DNA from: Streptomyces xiamenensis
GTDB taxonomy: Bacteria; Actinomycetota; Actinomycetes; Streptomycetales; Streptomycetaceae
Reading direction: 5' to 3'
NCBI RefSeq assembly: GCF_000993785.3
Contig: NZ_CP009922.3
Location: 1,550,001 to 1,614,000, forward strand
Length of the DNA: 64,000 bases
Part shown: positions 44,178 through 54,648 of the stretch, one piece after another
Layout of the letters: the number at the start of each line of letters is the position of its first letter
Position numbering within the stretch: position 1 is the first letter of the stretch
Program-made: the position numbers and the translations under genes
The notes under the pieces: model-generated
Seen by the model: only the letters and a program-made list of their open reading frames with translations
Databases searched by the model: none
What the model was told of the DNA's origin: nothing

Positions 44178-44675
44178 TCAGGTGATCGTCGGGGCCGGGG
44201 AGGGGCCGGAGAGCCCCGCCTCGGCGCGCCAGCCGTCCACGATGGCCTTCTGGAGGCCGAACATCTCGGCCCGCTCGTCGGGCACCTCGTGGTCGTATCC
44301 CAGCAGATGCAGCACGCCGTGGACGGTGAGCAGTTGCAGCTCGTCGTCCATGGAGTGCCCGGTGGGCGCGGCGGCCCCCTGGGTCTTCGCCACCTGGGGG
44401 CACAGCACGATGTCGCCGAGCAGCCCCTTGACGGGCTCCTCCTCGTCCTTGGCCGGCGGACGCAGTTCGTCCATCGGGAAGGACATCACATCGGTGGGGC
44501 CGGGGAGGTCCATCCACTGGATGTGGAGGGCCTCCATGGCCTCCTCGTCGATCGCGATGACCGACAGTTCGGACAGCGGGTGGATCCGCATCCTGCTCAG
44601 CGCGTAGCGGGCGATGTCGTGCACCGCCGCCACGTCGATCTCCAGGCCGGATTCATTGTTGACCTCGATCGCCAT
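44178..44675 (-). CDS. ybeY: Endoribonuclease YbeY
   Basis: Metal-dependent endoribonuclease (165 aa) for 16S rRNA 3'-end maturation and ribosome quality control. The zinc motif [11 protein letters not shown] and the segment [15 protein letters not shown] are intact. It lies between phoH and the CBS protein gene, the conserved arrangement. Confidence 0.95.
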   Translation of the reverse strand: MAIEVNNESGLEIDVAAVHDIARYALSRMRIHPLSELSVIAIDEEAMEALHIQWMDLPGPTDVMSFPMDELRPPAKDEEEPVKGLLGDIVLCPQVAKTQGAAAPTGHSMDDELQLLTVHGVLHLLGYDHEVPDERAEMFGLQKAIVDGWRAEAGLSGPSPAPTIT

Positions 44676-44688
44676 GGTGGTGTCGCGG

Positions 44689-45735
44689 CTACTTTCCCTG
44701 TCCGTTGCTTCTGCTGTCGCCCGTGCGCTCGTCGAACCGCTCGTAGGCGTCCACGATCCGGCCGACCAGCTTGTGCCGTACGACGTCGGTGCTGGTGAGC
44801 CGGGAGAAGTGCACGTCCGGCACCCCGTCCAGGATCTCCTGCACCTGCCGCAGTCCGCTCTTGCTGGTGCCGGGCAGGTCCACCTGGGTGACGTCGCCCG
44901 TGATGACGATCTTGGATTCGAACCCGAGCCGGGTGAGGAACATCTTCATCTGCTCGGGGCTGGTGTTCTGCGCCTCGTCCAGGATGATGAACGCGTCGTT
45001 CAGCGTCCGGCCGCGCATGTACGCCAGCGGCGCGACCTCGATCGTGCCCGCGCTCAGCAGCCGCGGGATCGAGTCGGGGTCGAGCATGTCGTGCAGCGCG
45101 TCGTACAGCGGGCGCAGATACGGGTCGATCTTCTCGTAGAGCGTGCCGGGCAGGAACCCGAGCCGCTCGCCCGCCTCCACGGCGGGGCGGGTCAGGATGA
45201 TCCGGTTGACCTGCTTGGACTGGAGCGCCTGCACCGCCTTGGCCATGGCGAGGTAGGTCTTGCCGGTACCGGCCGGGCCGATCCCGAAGACGATCGTGTG
45301 CCGGTCGATGGCGTCCACGTACCGCTTCTGGTTCAGCGTCTTGGGCCGGATGGTCTTGCCCCGGTTGGACAGGATGTTCTGGGTGAGCACCTCGGCGGGG
45401 CTCTCCGCGGCGTCGGAGGCGCCGTTGTCCGCCGAGCGCAGCATCGCGATGGAGCGCTCCACGGCGTCCTCGCTCAGCGGCTGGCCGGTGCGCAGCACCA
45501 GCATCATCTCGTCGAACAGGCGCTGGATCAGCGCCACCTCGGTGGCCTCGCCGGTGGCGGTGATCTCGTTGCCGCGGACGTGGATGTCGGTGGCGGGGAA
45601 CGACTTCTCGATGACCCGCAGCAGGGAGTCGCCGGAGCCCAGCACCGTGACCATCGGGTGCTTGGCGGGAACGGCGAACCGGGCGGTCGCCTCAGTGGCC
45701 GGGGCCACTGGCTGGTGCGTGGGTGTCTGTGTCAT
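44689..45735 (-). CDS. phoH: PhoH-family ATPase (YbeZ type)
   Basis: ATPase of the PhoH/YbeZ group (348 aa), thought to act with YbeY in RNA processing. An N-terminal KH-like part (about 30-110) precedes the P-loop domain: Walker [48 protein letters not shown], Walker [24 protein letters not shown], and [13 protein letters not shown]. The gap to ybeY is 13 bp, so they form one operon. The likely promoter (TACCCT box) is in the 89-bp gap upstream. Confidence 0.94.
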   Translation of the reverse strand: MTQTPTHQPVAPATEATARFAVPAKHPMVTVLGSGDSLLRVIEKSFPATDIHVRGNEITATGEATEVALIQRLFDEMMLVLRTGQPLSEDAVERSIAMLRSADNGASDAAESPAEVLTQNILSNRGKTIRPKTLNQKRYVDAIDRHTIVFGIGPAGTGKTYLAMAKAVQALQSKQVNRIILTRPAVEAGERLGFLPGTLYEKIDPYLRPLYDALHDMLDPDSIPRLLSAGTIEVAPLAYMRGRTLNDAFIILDEAQNTSPEQMKMFLTRLGFESKIVITGDVTQVDLPGTSKSGLRQVQEILDGVPDVHFSRLTSTDVVRHKLVGRIVDAYERFDERTGDSRSNGQGK

Positions 45736-45824
45736 GGGCGGCCCGGATGGGCCAGCTCATCCCTCTCTAGTCCTCGGCTTCCGGGATCCCAGGGTACGAC
45801 GCGGCGCGGACAGACCCTAGAGAA

Positions 45825-46997
45825 TTACGCAGTGCGATCGTCCCGTTGCGCCACGGTGGCGGCGCCCGGCGTGCCGCGGAAGCCCAGCGTGGGCACCGCG
45901 CGGGCGCGCGGCCACGGCGGGGCGGAACAGGGCAGCAGCCGCTCCAGGAACGCGTACCGCTCCATCGCCCGCTCCATCGGGGTGCCGGCCGGGGTGAGCG
46001 AGCACAGCCGCTGCCACCACGCCGCGATCTCGCCCCAGCCGGGCGCCGACAGCGAGCCGCCGAACTCCTGCACCGACAGCGCGGCGGTCAGCCCCGCGAA
46101 CGCGAGACGGTCCGCGAGCGGCCAGCGGGCCAGCGTCCCGGTCACGAACCCGGCCACGAAGACGTCCCCGGCCCCGGTGGTGTCCAGCGCCTCCACGACG
46201 ATCGCCGGGACCTCGGCGGTCTCCCCCGTCCTGCCGTCGGCCGCGTACGCGCCCTCGGCGCCCATCGTGACCACGGCCAGCGGCACCCGCTCGGTCAGCG
46301 CCCTGGCCGCCGCGCGCGGGCACTCGGTGCGGGTGTAGCGCATGGCCTCCTGCGCGTTGGGCAGGAACGCCTCGCAGTGCGCCAGCTCGGGCAGTGCCGC
46401 CAGATCCCAGGCGCCGGTGTCGTCCCAGCCCACATCGGCGAAGACCAGGCTGCCGCCGCCCGCCGCCGCGGCGATCCACTCCTGCGGCTGCCCGGGGCTG
46501 AGCGAGGCGACGGCGGAGCGGGCGGCCGGTGCCCCGCGCACCCCGGGGGCCCCTCCCCCGGGCAGCGGCGCCTCGTGGCCGTGCGAGACCATCGTGCGCT
46601 CGCCCTCGTACGCCATGGACACCGTCACCGGCGAGTGCCAGCCCGGCACCGTCCACGAGGCGTCCAGGTCGATGCCCTCGCCCCGCTCCAGCGTCTCCCA
46701 GCAGTACTCGCCGTACTTGTCGTCCCCGAACGCCGCCGCCAGCGAGGTCCGCAGGCCCAGGCGGGCCAGCGCGGTGGCCATGTTGGCGACCCCGCCCGGG
46801 CTGGAGCCCATGCCCCGCGCCCAGGACTCGGTGCCGCGCACCGGCGCCGAGTCCAGGCCGGTGAAGATGATGTCCAGGAACACGGTCCCGGTCAGATACA
46901 CGTCGCAGCCCGGATCACCGGGCCGGCGCAGCCCCGCCAGCGGGTCGAGCGCGTGCCCCAGGGGTCCCGGTCGTGGGGTCTGGTCGTCGGTGGTCAC
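45825..46997 (-). CDS. PfkB-family carbohydrate kinase
   Basis: Sugar or nucleoside kinase (390 aa) of the ribokinase family. N-terminal signature SSPGGVANMATALARLGLRTSLAAAFGDDKYG, substrate-proximal PNAQEAMRYT, and the C-terminal anion-hole signature DTTGAGDVFVAGFVTG with the catalytic Asp are present. GTG46997 has AGGAG seven bases upstream. The gene ends with a TAA stop, rare in this GC-rich DNA. It is divergent from the GH4 glycosidase with only 51 bp between starts, so they may share control and substrate range. Confidence 0.9.
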   Translation of the reverse strand: MTTDDQTPRPGPLGHALDPLAGLRRPGDPGCDVYLTGTVFLDIIFTGLDSAPVRGTESWARGMGSSPGGVANMATALARLGLRTSLAAAFGDDKYGEYCWETLERGEGIDLDASWTVPGWHSPVTVSMAYEGERTMVSHGHEAPLPGGGAPGVRGAPAARSAVASLSPGQPQEWIAAAAGGGSLVFADVGWDDTGAWDLAALPELAHCEAFLPNAQEAMRYTRTECPRAAARALTERVPLAVVTMGAEGAYAADGRTGETAEVPAIVVEALDTTGAGDVFVAGFVTGTLARWPLADRLAFAGLTAALSVQEFGGSLSAPGWGEIAAWWQRLCSLTPAGTPMERAMERYAFLERLLPCSAPPWPRARAVPTLGFRGTPGAATVAQRDDRTA

Positions 46998-47048
46998 CTG
47001 CTGCTCCTGGTACGGACGTGCCTCCACGGTACGTGTACGTTGCCGTGC

Positions 47049-48374
47049 ATGAGGCTGGCGATCATTGGCGGCGGCGGATTCCGCGTCCCCCTGGTATACC
47101 GTGCGCTGCTGGGCGACGACGGACCGGCGCGGGTCACGGAGGTGACGCTGCACGACACCGACCCGGGGAGGCTGCGGGTGATCGCGGCCGTGCTGGCGGC
47201 GCAGGGCTCCTCCGTACGGGTCCGTGCGACCACCGATCTCGACCAGGCCCTGGCCGGCGCCGACTTCGTCTTCTCGGCGATCCGGGTGGGCGGGGTGCGG
47301 GGCCGGGTGGAGGACGAGCGGGTGCCGCTGGCGGCCGGTGTGCTGGGCCAGGAGACGGTCGGGGCCGGCGGGGTGCTGTACGGGCTGCGCTCGGTCCCCG
47401 TGGCGCTGCGGATCGCCGAGCGGGTCGCGGCGGTGGCGCCCGGCGCGTGGGTCATCAACTTCACCAATCCGGCCGGGATGGTCACCGAGGCGATGTCCGC
47501 GGTGCTGGGCCACCGGGTGATCGGCATCTGCGACTCGCCGGTGGGCCTGGTGCGGCGCGCGGCGCGGGCGGCGGGCGCCGACCCGGCGGAGGTCGGCTTC
47601 GGGTACACCGGGCTCAACCACCTGGGCTGGCTGCACTCGCTCACCCTGCACGGCCGGGAACTGCTGCCGGGGCTGCTGGCGGACGAGGCGGCGCTCGCCT
47701 CGTTCGAGGAGGGCCGGCTGTTCGGGGCCCGCTGGCTGCGCGCGCTGGGGACGCTGCCCAACGAGTACCTGCACTACTACTACTTCCGCCGCGAGACCCT
47801 GGCCGCGGCGCGGGACGCGCGGGAGACCAGGGGCGCGTTCCTGGCCCGGCAGCAGGACGGCTTCTTCGAGGCGGCGCTGGCCGAGGTGGATTCACCGGAA
47901 AGAGTGCACGCCCGGTGGGAGCGGACCCGGCTGGAGCGAGAGGAGACCTACGGGGCCGACGCCCGCGCGGCGGCCGGCGACGCGGCACCCCGCGACAGCT
48001 GCGACCTGGACGGCGGCGGCTACGAGCAGGTGGCCCTGGCGCTGATGCGCGCCATCGCCACCGACCGCGCCACCCGTCTCATCCTCAACGTCCGCAACGC
48101 CGGCACGCTGCCCGGGCTGCCGCCGGACGCCGTCATCGAGACGGTCTGCGAGGTGAACGCCCAGGGTGCCCACCCGGTGCCGGTCATCTCCCCGGGGCTC
48201 GCGGAGACCGGGCTGATGCTCCAGCTGAAGGCGGTCGAGCGCGCCACCATCGACGCCGCCACCACCGGGTCGCCGGAGGCCGCACTGCGCGCCCTGGCGC
48301 TGCACCCGCTGGTGGACTCCCCGGCCACGGCCGGGCACATCCTGGCGGCGGCCGGGTGGCCGGTGTCCGGCTGA
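47049..48374 (+). CDS. Glycoside hydrolase family 4 (6-phospho-beta-glucosidase-like)
   Basis: NAD- and metal-dependent GH4 enzyme (441 aa) that cleaves phosphorylated disaccharides through a redox mechanism. The Rossmann start LAIIGGGGFRVPLVYRALLG, ETVGAGGVLYGLRSVPVALRI, WVINFTNPAGMVTEAM, GICDSPVG (metal-binding Cys) and GLNHLGWLHSL (metal His) are all seen. ATG47049 has no ribosome site; translation may be leaderless. With the divergent PfkB kinase it could process a phosphorylated glycoside. Exact sugar unknown. Confidence 0.92.
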   Translation: MRLAIIGGGGFRVPLVYRALLGDDGPARVTEVTLHDTDPGRLRVIAAVLAAQGSSVRVRATTDLDQALAGADFVFSAIRVGGVRGRVEDERVPLAAGVLGQETVGAGGVLYGLRSVPVALRIAERVAAVAPGAWVINFTNPAGMVTEAMSAVLGHRVIGICDSPVGLVRRAARAAGADPAEVGFGYTGLNHLGWLHSLTLHGRELLPGLLADEAALASFEEGRLFGARWLRALGTLPNEYLHYYYFRRETLAAARDARETRGAFLARQQDGFFEAALAEVDSPERVHARWERTRLEREETYGADARAAAGDAAPRDSCDLDGGGYEQVALALMRAIATDRATRLILNVRNAGTLPGLPPDAVIETVCEVNAQGAHPVPVISPGLAETGLMLQLKAVERATIDAATTGSPEAALRALALHPLVDSPATAGHILAAAGWPVSG

Positions 48375-48429
48375 CGCCCGGTCGCGGACGGCCCCGGCAC
48401 CCGGCGCCACCCCGGGGTGCGCGGGCGCC

Positions 48430-48456
48430 CCGGGGCGGCGGGCACCGCCGCCCCGG
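48430..48456. terminator. Bidirectional terminator between GH4 and GH43 genes
   Basis: Perfect 12-bp stem CCGGGGCGGCGG/CCGCCGCCCCGG with a 3-base loop in the 110-bp gap between two convergent genes. Confidence 0.7.
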
Positions 48457-48484
48457 TGATCACCGACCCCGCGGGGGCCGGTGG

Positions 48485-50011
48485 CTACTCCTTGTCCCCG
48501 GCCTCGAGTGCGAACCAGTCGAAGCGCACCGTGCCCTCCGCCGCGTACATACCGATCACCCGGCCGGTGAAGCCGCCCGCCACCTCGGTGGACAGATAGC
48601 GGCCGTCCAGCTCGGCCAGCACCTCCAGCTCGCCGTCCGGCCCCTCCACCCCGAGCCGCAGCACGTCGGGGCCCTGCCGGGGGTCCCAGGTCTCCGTCGG
48701 CGCGCTGATGTCGATCCGCAGGGTGACCGGGCCGGCCGGCACCCGCCGCTCGCCCAGCGTCTGCCGCAGCGGCCCGATCCGCGCGACCACGCGTACCGTG
48801 CCGGTGCCCGCCGCCTCGACCGCGTAGTGGTGCCGCTCGTCCAGCCGCACCGCGAGCCCGCCGAGCCCGACCCCCGGATCGATGAGCGTGCGCGCCCGGC
48901 AGGAACGATCCTGCTGACGGCGGCCCGCGAACGTCACGGCCTGGTCGTCCAGCGACGCGCCGCGCGCCCGCAGCGTCAGCCAGCCCGGCCGCTCCGTGGT
49001 CGAGAAGTACCCCTCGGGCCGGGAGCGCACCGACAGCCAGTGCGGGTGCAGCCGCGCGGCGTCGAAGTCGTCCCTGGCCGGCGGCGCGGGCACCGGCCGC
49101 GGCGGCCACGGCGGTGCCGCCATCGCCGGGGTGGCCGCGCCGATCACCGGCCAACCCCCATCCGTCCAGGTCACCGGCGCCAGGAAGGTCTCGCGGCCCA
49201 GCACGTGCCAGCCGGGGCTGCCGCCGCCGGGCCGCACCCCCAGGAACACCAGCCACCACGACCCGTCCGGGGCCTGGACGAGATCCCCGTGCCCGGTGTT
49301 CTGGATCTCCAGATCGGTGCTGCGGTGGCTGAGCACCGGGTTGTCCGGGCAGGGCTCGAACGGCCCGTACGGCGCGGGCCCGCGGGCGATCGAGATGCCG
49401 TGGCCCCGTTCCGTACCGCCCTCGGCGATCAGCAGGTACCAGTGGTCACCGATGCGGTACAGGTGCGGCGCCTCGGGGGCCTTGGCCCCGGGCGTGCCGG
49501 ACCACAGCCGCCGCGGCGCGCCGATCGTCTGCCCGGTGCCGGGGTCGATGCAGATCTGGCTGATCCCGGCCGTGGTGACCCAGCAGCGGCCGTCCTCGTC
49601 CCACGCCAGGTCGGGGTCGATGCCCTTCACTCCGGGCAGCCGCACCGGGTCCGACCAGGGCCCGGCCGGGTCGGTGGCGCTGAAGAGCACATTGCCGTCG
49701 TGCGAGACATCCGTGGTGATCAGCCAGAACCGGCCGTCGTGGTGCCGGAGCGTCGGCGCGTACACGCCTCCGGAGGAGGGCGCGGTGTCCGGCAGCCGCA
49801 GCTGGGCCGGGCGCTCCATGACGTTGCCTATCTGCTCCCAGTGCACCAGGTCCTTGCTGTGGAAGACCGGCACCCCGGGGAAGTACTCGAAGCTGGAGCA
49901 GACGAGGTAGTAGTCCTCGCCGACCCGGCAGATGCTGGGGTCGGGATGGAACCCGGGGATCACCGGATTGCTGAACGTGCCGCCTGCCCAACCGTCAGCC
50001 GTCGCCTTCAT
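48485..50011 (-). CDS. Glycoside hydrolase family 43 (beta-xylosidase-like)
   Basis: Five-bladed beta-propeller glycosidase (508 aa), likely a beta-xylosidase or arabinofuranosidase. The propeller begins FSNPVIPGFHPDPSICRVGEDYYLVCSSFEYFPGVPVFHSKDLVHW (catalytic base Asp in HPDPS), continues with GIDPDLAWDEDGR and KAPEAPHLYRIGDHWYLL (catalytic Glu), and STDLEIQNTGHGDLVQAPDG. A C-terminal beta-sandwich (about 315-505) is the GH43_C2-type domain. No signal peptide, so it probably cuts short xylo-oligosaccharides in the cytoplasm. Confidence 0.93.
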   Translation of the reverse strand: MKATADGWAGGTFSNPVIPGFHPDPSICRVGEDYYLVCSSFEYFPGVPVFHSKDLVHWEQIGNVMERPAQLRLPDTAPSSGGVYAPTLRHHDGRFWLITTDVSHDGNVLFSATDPAGPWSDPVRLPGVKGIDPDLAWDEDGRCWVTTAGISQICIDPGTGQTIGAPRRLWSGTPGAKAPEAPHLYRIGDHWYLLIAEGGTERGHGISIARGPAPYGPFEPCPDNPVLSHRSTDLEIQNTGHGDLVQAPDGSWWLVFLGVRPGGGSPGWHVLGRETFLAPVTWTDGGWPVIGAATPAMAAPPWPPRPVPAPPARDDFDAARLHPHWLSVRSRPEGYFSTTERPGWLTLRARGASLDDQAVTFAGRRQQDRSCRARTLIDPGVGLGGLAVRLDERHHYAVEAAGTGTVRVVARIGPLRQTLGERRVPAGPVTLRIDISAPTETWDPRQGPDVLRLGVEGPDGELEVLAELDGRYLSTEVAGGFTGRVIGMYAAEGTVRFDWFALEAGDKE

Positions 50012-50030
50012 GGGGCACCTTTCTCATGGG

Positions 50031-50936
50031 TCACGGCCGTCTGGGAACCGGGATCCGGTCCAGGTCCTCGGCCACCGTCAGTTCGCCCGTGAACCCCGCC
50101 GCGCGGGCCTGCGCCCCGAGCGGGGCCGGGTCGGGGTAGCGCTGCGAGAAGTGCGTCAGCACCAGGTGCCGTACGCCGCACCGCGCCGCCACGGCGCCCG
50201 CCTCACCGGCCGTCAGATGGCCGTACCTCTCGGCGAGAGCGGCGTCCTCGTCGAGGAACGTGGCCTCGATGACCAGCAGGTCGCAGCCCTGGGCGAGGGT
50301 GTACACCCCGTCGCACAGCCGGGTGTCCATGACGAACGCGAACCGCTGTCCCGGCCGTTCCTCGCTCATCTCCTCAAGGCGCACCCCGCGCAGTTCGCCC
50401 TCCTGCTGCAACCGCCGTACCTCGGCCCCGCGGATGCCGGCGGCCGCCAGCCGGTGCGGCAGCATGCGGCGGCCGTCCGGCTCCACCAGCCGGTAGCCGA
50501 AGGACTCCACCGGATGGGAGAGCCGTGCCGCCGACAGGGTGAAGCGCTCCCCGGCGTCCAGGACGCCGTCCTCGCGCACCGGGTGCTCCTCGATGACGGC
50601 CCGCTCCTGATAGGCCGTCGCGTACCGCAGCCGCTCGAAGTACACCTGGCCACTGGCGGGATAGTGCGCGCGCACCGGGTGCGGCACCCCGTCGCCGTTG
50701 ATCCGCTGGATCACCCCGGCCAGGCCGAGCGAGTGGTCGCCGTGGAAGTGGCTGACACAGATGCGGGTGATCTCGGTGGCGGAGACCCCGGCGTGCGTCA
50801 TCTGCCGCTGGGTACCCTCCCCCGGATCGAACAGCAGCCCTTCGCCGTCCCAGCGCAGCAGATAGCCGTTGTGGTTGCGGCGCCGGGTGGGCACCTGGCT
50901 GGCGGTGCCCAGCACCACCAGTTCACGTACGGACAT
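50031..50936 (-). CDS. rnz: Ribonuclease Z
   Basis: Metallo-beta-lactamase-fold endonuclease (301 aa) that matures tRNA 3' ends. Start [25 protein letters not shown], zinc motif [20 protein letters not shown], then [24 protein letters not shown] and [16 protein letters not shown]50936 lies inside the 3' end of the HIT gene (14-bp overlap), so translation is coupled. Confidence 0.93.
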   Translation of the reverse strand: MSVRELVVLGTASQVPTRRRNHNGYLLRWDGEGLLFDPGEGTQRQMTHAGVSATEITRICVSHFHGDHSLGLAGVIQRINGDGVPHPVRAHYPASGQVYFERLRYATAYQERAVIEEHPVREDGVLDAGERFTLSAARLSHPVESFGYRLVEPDGRRMLPHRLAAAGIRGAEVRRLQQEGELRGVRLEEMSEERPGQRFAFVMDTRLCDGVYTLAQGCDLLVIEATFLDEDAALAERYGHLTAGEAGAVAARCGVRHLVLTHFSQRYPDPAPLGAQARAAGFTGELTVAEDLDRIPVPRRP

Positions 50937-51303
50937 GGTGCCGGTTACCCGGGGGCCACTCGAAGCCGCGCCCGCCCAGCACGTGGGCGTGCACGTGGAA
51001 GACGGTCTGTCCGGCGCCCGCGCCGGTGTTGAGCACCACGCGGTAGCCGCTGGCGTCGATCTTCTCCTGCGCGGCGACCTCCGCCGTCTCGCGCAGCACA
51101 TCGGCCGTCAGCTGGGGATCGGCGGCGGCCAGCGCGCCCGCGTTGGGGTGGTGGGCGCGCGGCACCACGAGCACGTGGGTGGGCGCCTGGGGGTTGATGT
51201 CCCGGAAGGCGACCGTCGTCGGTGTCTCACGGACGACGGTCGCCGGCACCTCCCCGGCCACGATCTTGCAGAACAGGCAGTCCGCCTGGGCTTCTCCCGC
51301 CAT
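50923..51303 (-). CDS. HIT-family hydrolase (HINT type)
   Basis: Nucleotide phosphoramidase-like protein (126 aa). Typical features: [37 protein letters not shown] and the triad [12 protein letters not shown]51303 is chosen; an extension of the same frame further upstream is the antiphase of the protease gene. It overlaps the RNase Z start by 14 bp, and it lies 45 bp downstream of the tricorn-type gene, all on the same strand. Confidence 0.95.
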   Translation of the reverse strand: MAGEAQADCLFCKIVAGEVPATVVRETPTTVAFRDINPQAPTHVLVVPRAHHPNAGALAAADPQLTADVLRETAEVAAQEKIDASGYRVVLNTGAGAGQTVFHVHAHVLGGRGFEWPPGNRHHVRT

Positions 51304-51347
51304 CGCCGGGCTCTCCTCGGTGCGTTGGTCGTGCGTTCCCCGGGATG

Positions 51348-54300
51348 CTACCGGGCGCGGCCGGGGACCTGGGGCGGTACGGAGGCGGGCCGCTCGGCGA
51401 GTGCGGCCAGGAGGTGCCGTACGGCTTCGGCCAGCTGCGGGTCGGCACCGGTGGCCCAGTCCTGCGGGCGGCGCACCACCTCGATATCGGGGTCCACGCC
51501 GTGATTCTCCACGCCGAAGCCGATGCCGTCCTCCAGCCAGGAGGCGAACGAGGGCTGGGTGACGCCGGTGCCGTCGGCGAGCCGGGGGCGCCCGCCCAGG
51601 CCGATCAGCCCGCCCCAGGTGCGGACGCCGATCACGGGCCCGAGGCCCAGCAGCCGCACCGCCGCGTTGATCTTGTCGCCGTCCGAGCCGGAGTACTCGT
51701 CGGCGAGCACCGCCAGCGGCCCGCGCGGGGCGTGCGCCGGATAGGTGTGGCTCTCCCGGCCGCGCGGGAACTCCCAGCCCAGCACCCGGCGGGCCAGCCG
51801 TTCCACCACGAGCTGGGAGGTGTGGCCGCCGCGGTTGCCCCGGACGTCCACCACCAGGCCCTCGCGTGCGGTCTCCAGCCGCAGGTCGCGGTGGAGCTGG
51901 GCCCAGCCGCCCTCCATCATGTCGGGGATGTGCAGATAGCCGAGCCGGCCGCCGGAGCGTTCGGCCACCTCGGCGCGCCGCCCGGCCACCCAGTCGTGGT
52001 ACCTCAGCGGCTCCTCGTCGGGCAGCGGGACGACCACGGGATGGCGTACGGGACCGCCGTCCGCCGGCGCCACGGTCAGCTGGACGGGCCGCCCCGCCGT
52101 GCCTTCCAGCAGCGGTGCCGGGCCCGTCACCGGGTCCACGGGACGGCCGTCGACGGCGGTGACGGCGTCGCCCGCGCGGACCGCCACTCCGGGCGCGGCC
52201 AGCGGGGAGCGGGCGCGCGGGTCGGAGGGCTCGGCGGGCAGCACGCGCGTCACCCGCCAGCGGCCGTCCTCCCCCCGTGCCAGGTCGGCGCCCAGCCAGC
52301 CCTGGGGGCGGACGGGCTTGGGGGCGGCGGGGATGACGTAGGCGTGCGAGGTGCCGAGTTCGCCCTGCACCTCCCACAGCACGTCCATCAGGTCGTCGTG
52401 GCTGCCGATCCGCTCCAGCAGAGGCCGGTAGCGGGCCAGTTGGGCGGCGTAGTCGACGCCCGACATGTCGGTGCGCCAGAACCGCAGGCGCATGAGCCGG
52501 CCGGCTTCGTCGTACATCTGGCGCCATTCGGCGGCGGGGTCGACGGTGAGCCGGATGCGGTTCAGGTCGGGGGCGCGCTCGGGTCCGCCGTCGCCGGTGA
52601 GCGGCAGGACGCACAGCCCGTCCCCGGTGTGCAGGACGGCGTGCCGTCCGTCGCCGCTGACGGTGGCGGAGGCGACGCCGGTGGCGATCTCCTCGGCCGT
52701 CGCGTCGTCCGCGCCGTCGAGCGGGAAGCGGTGCAGCGTCTGCCGGGGCTCGGGCGGTTCGCCGAGGGAGATCCAGGTGCCGTCGAAGCCGGTGACGGGG
52801 TGGGCGAGCCACAGCACGCCGCCGTCGTACGCGCACAGTCCGCTGTAGCGTCCGGCCGGTACCGGAAACGGCTCCACGCGCTGGTCCAGGCCCTCGGGGT
52901 CCACCTGGACCTCGTGGGTGCCCAGGGCGGGTGCCGGGGGGACCGGTCCGAGCGGCGAGGGGATGTCGGCGGCCAGGGTGAGCAGGTGGGGCCGGGCGGC
53001 CACCGGGAAGGACACCTCGAAGACATGGGCGTCGTAGACCGGCTCGAAGCTGCGCTCGGACAGGAAGGCGAGGTGCCGGCCGTCGCGGGTGAAGGCGGGC
53101 GCGTAGTCGCGGAACCGCAGCGGCGTGGCCTCGATGACGGTGGCGTCGGCGAGCCGGGCCAGCCTGAGCTGCCGCAGCGGCTCCTTGCCCGGGTGGGACC
53201 AGGCCAGCCAGGCCGAGTCGGGTGAGAACACCGGGCCGGTGACGGGGCCGTGCGGGCCGCTGTCCAGTTCGCGCACGGTCTCCCGGTCCAGGTCGGCCAG
53301 GAGCAGCCGGCCGTCCAGGAGGGCGAGGGCGGCGAGCCGCCCGTCCGGTGAGGCGGCGAGTTCGAGGACGTGGCCGAGTTCGCCCGCGCCGATGAGGGTG
53401 GGCGCGGTGCCGTCCGCCCCGGGTCCGGTGGGGCGGACGGCCAGTGCTTCCGCGCCGTCGGCGTCGGTGATCCACAGCGCGCGGTCCCCGGTGATCAGCG
53501 GCAGCCTGGCCCGGACGCCCGGCTCGGCGGCCAGCGCCCGGGCGGGGCCCCGGCCGTGCGGCAGCAGATGGAGGGTGCCCCGGGTCTCCACCAGGCTGGC
53601 GTCACCGGTGTGGTCGGGGGCGGCGGCCGCGAGGTGGTCGGCAGCGGCCGGGTGGTGGGGGCGGCGGCCGGTGCGCGGGCCGCCGAGGGTGATGTCCGGG
53701 CGGTACGGCTCGGTGCCCGGCTCCAGGTCGTCCAGCAGCCACAGCTCGCCGTGCGCGGCGTAGCTCACCCGGACGCCGTCGCCCGCCGCGTGCCGGGCAT
53801 AGGCCCCGCCCAGCGGGGTGTGCCGGCGCAGTCCGGTGCCGTCGGGGAGGGAGGAGTACAGGGCGCCGGTGCCCTCGTGGTCGGAGAGGAAGGCGATGCG
53901 CTCGCCCTGCCACAGCGGGTATTCGATGGCGCCGTCGAGGTCCGCGTGGATCCGCTCGAAGTCGCCGTCCCCGGTGCGGTCGATCCACAGCTTGCCGGCC
54001 GCGCCGCCCCGGTAGCGCTTCCACGCCGATGCGTCGCGGCCGCGCCCCATGCGCCCGGAGCGCAGCAGGACGCCGCCGTCGGCTCCGTACGCCACGGCGC
54101 CCACCGAGCCGTACGGGAGGGTGCGGGCCGGTCCGCCGGCCAGTGGCACCGCCCGGGCCCAGGTCCAGCGGAAGTCGGGCTGACCCACGCCGCTGATCGC
54201 CAGTACCTCGTCGGGGCCGCACCAGCCGCGTACCGAGGTCTCGGGGTGGCCCCACCAGGTGAGGCGGTTGGCCGGGCCGCCGTCGACCGGCGCCACATAG

Positions 54301-54515
54301 ATCTCGGGGGTGCCGTCCCGCCACGAGGTCCAGGCGACCCGGCTGCCGTCCGGGGATATCCGGGGGTGGTTGGCGGGGGCGTGGTCGGTGCTGATCCGCC
54401 GGGCTCTGGCCGTCCCGCCGGCGCTCAGCGGGGCGACCCACACATCGTCCTCGGCGACGAAGGCCACCAGTTCTCCGTACACATGCGGAAATCGTGCGTA
54501 GAAAGGCAGGGTCAT
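51348..54515 (-). CDS. Tricorn-type S41 peptidase
   Basis: Large cytoplasmic protease of 1055 aa, related to archaeal tricorn and its Streptomyces homologue. Two N-terminal beta-propellers (about 1-650; repeats such as RISPDGSRVAWTSWRDGTPEIYV and FSPDSAWLAWSHPG) are followed by a C1 helical domain, a PDZ domain (about 745-840: LAAPGVAVRAGDAVTAVDGRPVDP) and the S41 catalytic domain with RGNRGGHTSQLVVERL and EYSGSDGDKINAAVRLLGLGPVIGVRTWGGLIG, where the Ser after the first Gly is the probable nucleophile. The ATG at 54515 is used. It heads the HIT and RNase Z run. Confidence 0.93.
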   Translation of the reverse strand: MTLPFYARFPHVYGELVAFVAEDDVWVAPLSAGGTARARRISTDHAPANHPRISPDGSRVAWTSWRDGTPEIYVAPVDGGPANRLTWWGHPETSVRGWCGPDEVLAISGVGQPDFRWTWARAVPLAGGPARTLPYGSVGAVAYGADGGVLLRSGRMGRGRDASAWKRYRGGAAGKLWIDRTGDGDFERIHADLDGAIEYPLWQGERIAFLSDHEGTGALYSSLPDGTGLRRHTPLGGAYARHAAGDGVRVSYAAHGELWLLDDLEPGTEPYRPDITLGGPRTGRRPHHPAAADHLAAAAPDHTGDASLVETRGTLHLLPHGRGPARALAAEPGVRARLPLITGDRALWITDADGAEALAVRPTGPGADGTAPTLIGAGELGHVLELAASPDGRLAALALLDGRLLLADLDRETVRELDSGPHGPVTGPVFSPDSAWLAWSHPGKEPLRQLRLARLADATVIEATPLRFRDYAPAFTRDGRHLAFLSERSFEPVYDAHVFEVSFPVAARPHLLTLAADIPSPLGPVPPAPALGTHEVQVDPEGLDQRVEPFPVPAGRYSGLCAYDGGVLWLAHPVTGFDGTWISLGEPPEPRQTLHRFPLDGADDATAEEIATGVASATVSGDGRHAVLHTGDGLCVLPLTGDGGPERAPDLNRIRLTVDPAAEWRQMYDEAGRLMRLRFWRTDMSGVDYAAQLARYRPLLERIGSHDDLMDVLWEVQGELGTSHAYVIPAAPKPVRPQGWLGADLARGEDGRWRVTRVLPAEPSDPRARSPLAAPGVAVRAGDAVTAVDGRPVDPVTGPAPLLEGTAGRPVQLTVAPADGGPVRHPVVVPLPDEEPLRYHDWVAGRRAEVAERSGGRLGYLHIPDMMEGGWAQLHRDLRLETAREGLVVDVRGNRGGHTSQLVVERLARRVLGWEFPRGRESHTYPAHAPRGPLAVLADEYSGSDGDKINAAVRLLGLGPVIGVRTWGGLIGLGGRPRLADGTGVTQPSFASWLEDGIGFGVENHGVDPDIEVVRRPQDWATGADPQLAEAVRHLLAALAERPASVPPQVPGRAR

Positions 54516-54648
54516 TCACCGGACCGTAGTCGCCCGCACCCCTGGTGTCACCACCTCTTCCGTCCTCTGACTGGACTCCTGATGCCGTACTTTCATCACA
54601 CTGGTACGGTTCGCGCAGTTGTACCGGGACGATAAGGACGCTCGACAC

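Noticed and set aside
45764..45823. Inverted repeat TCTCTAG...CTAGAGA near phoH as a second MITE
   Set aside because: Arms are 7 bp only, ends do not match the 15319-15513 element, and the interior looks like an ordinary promoter region.
46998..47048. A specific operator in the PfkB/GH4 divergent gap
   Set aside because: The 51-bp gap has GTACG repeats, but no convincing symmetric site could be defined.
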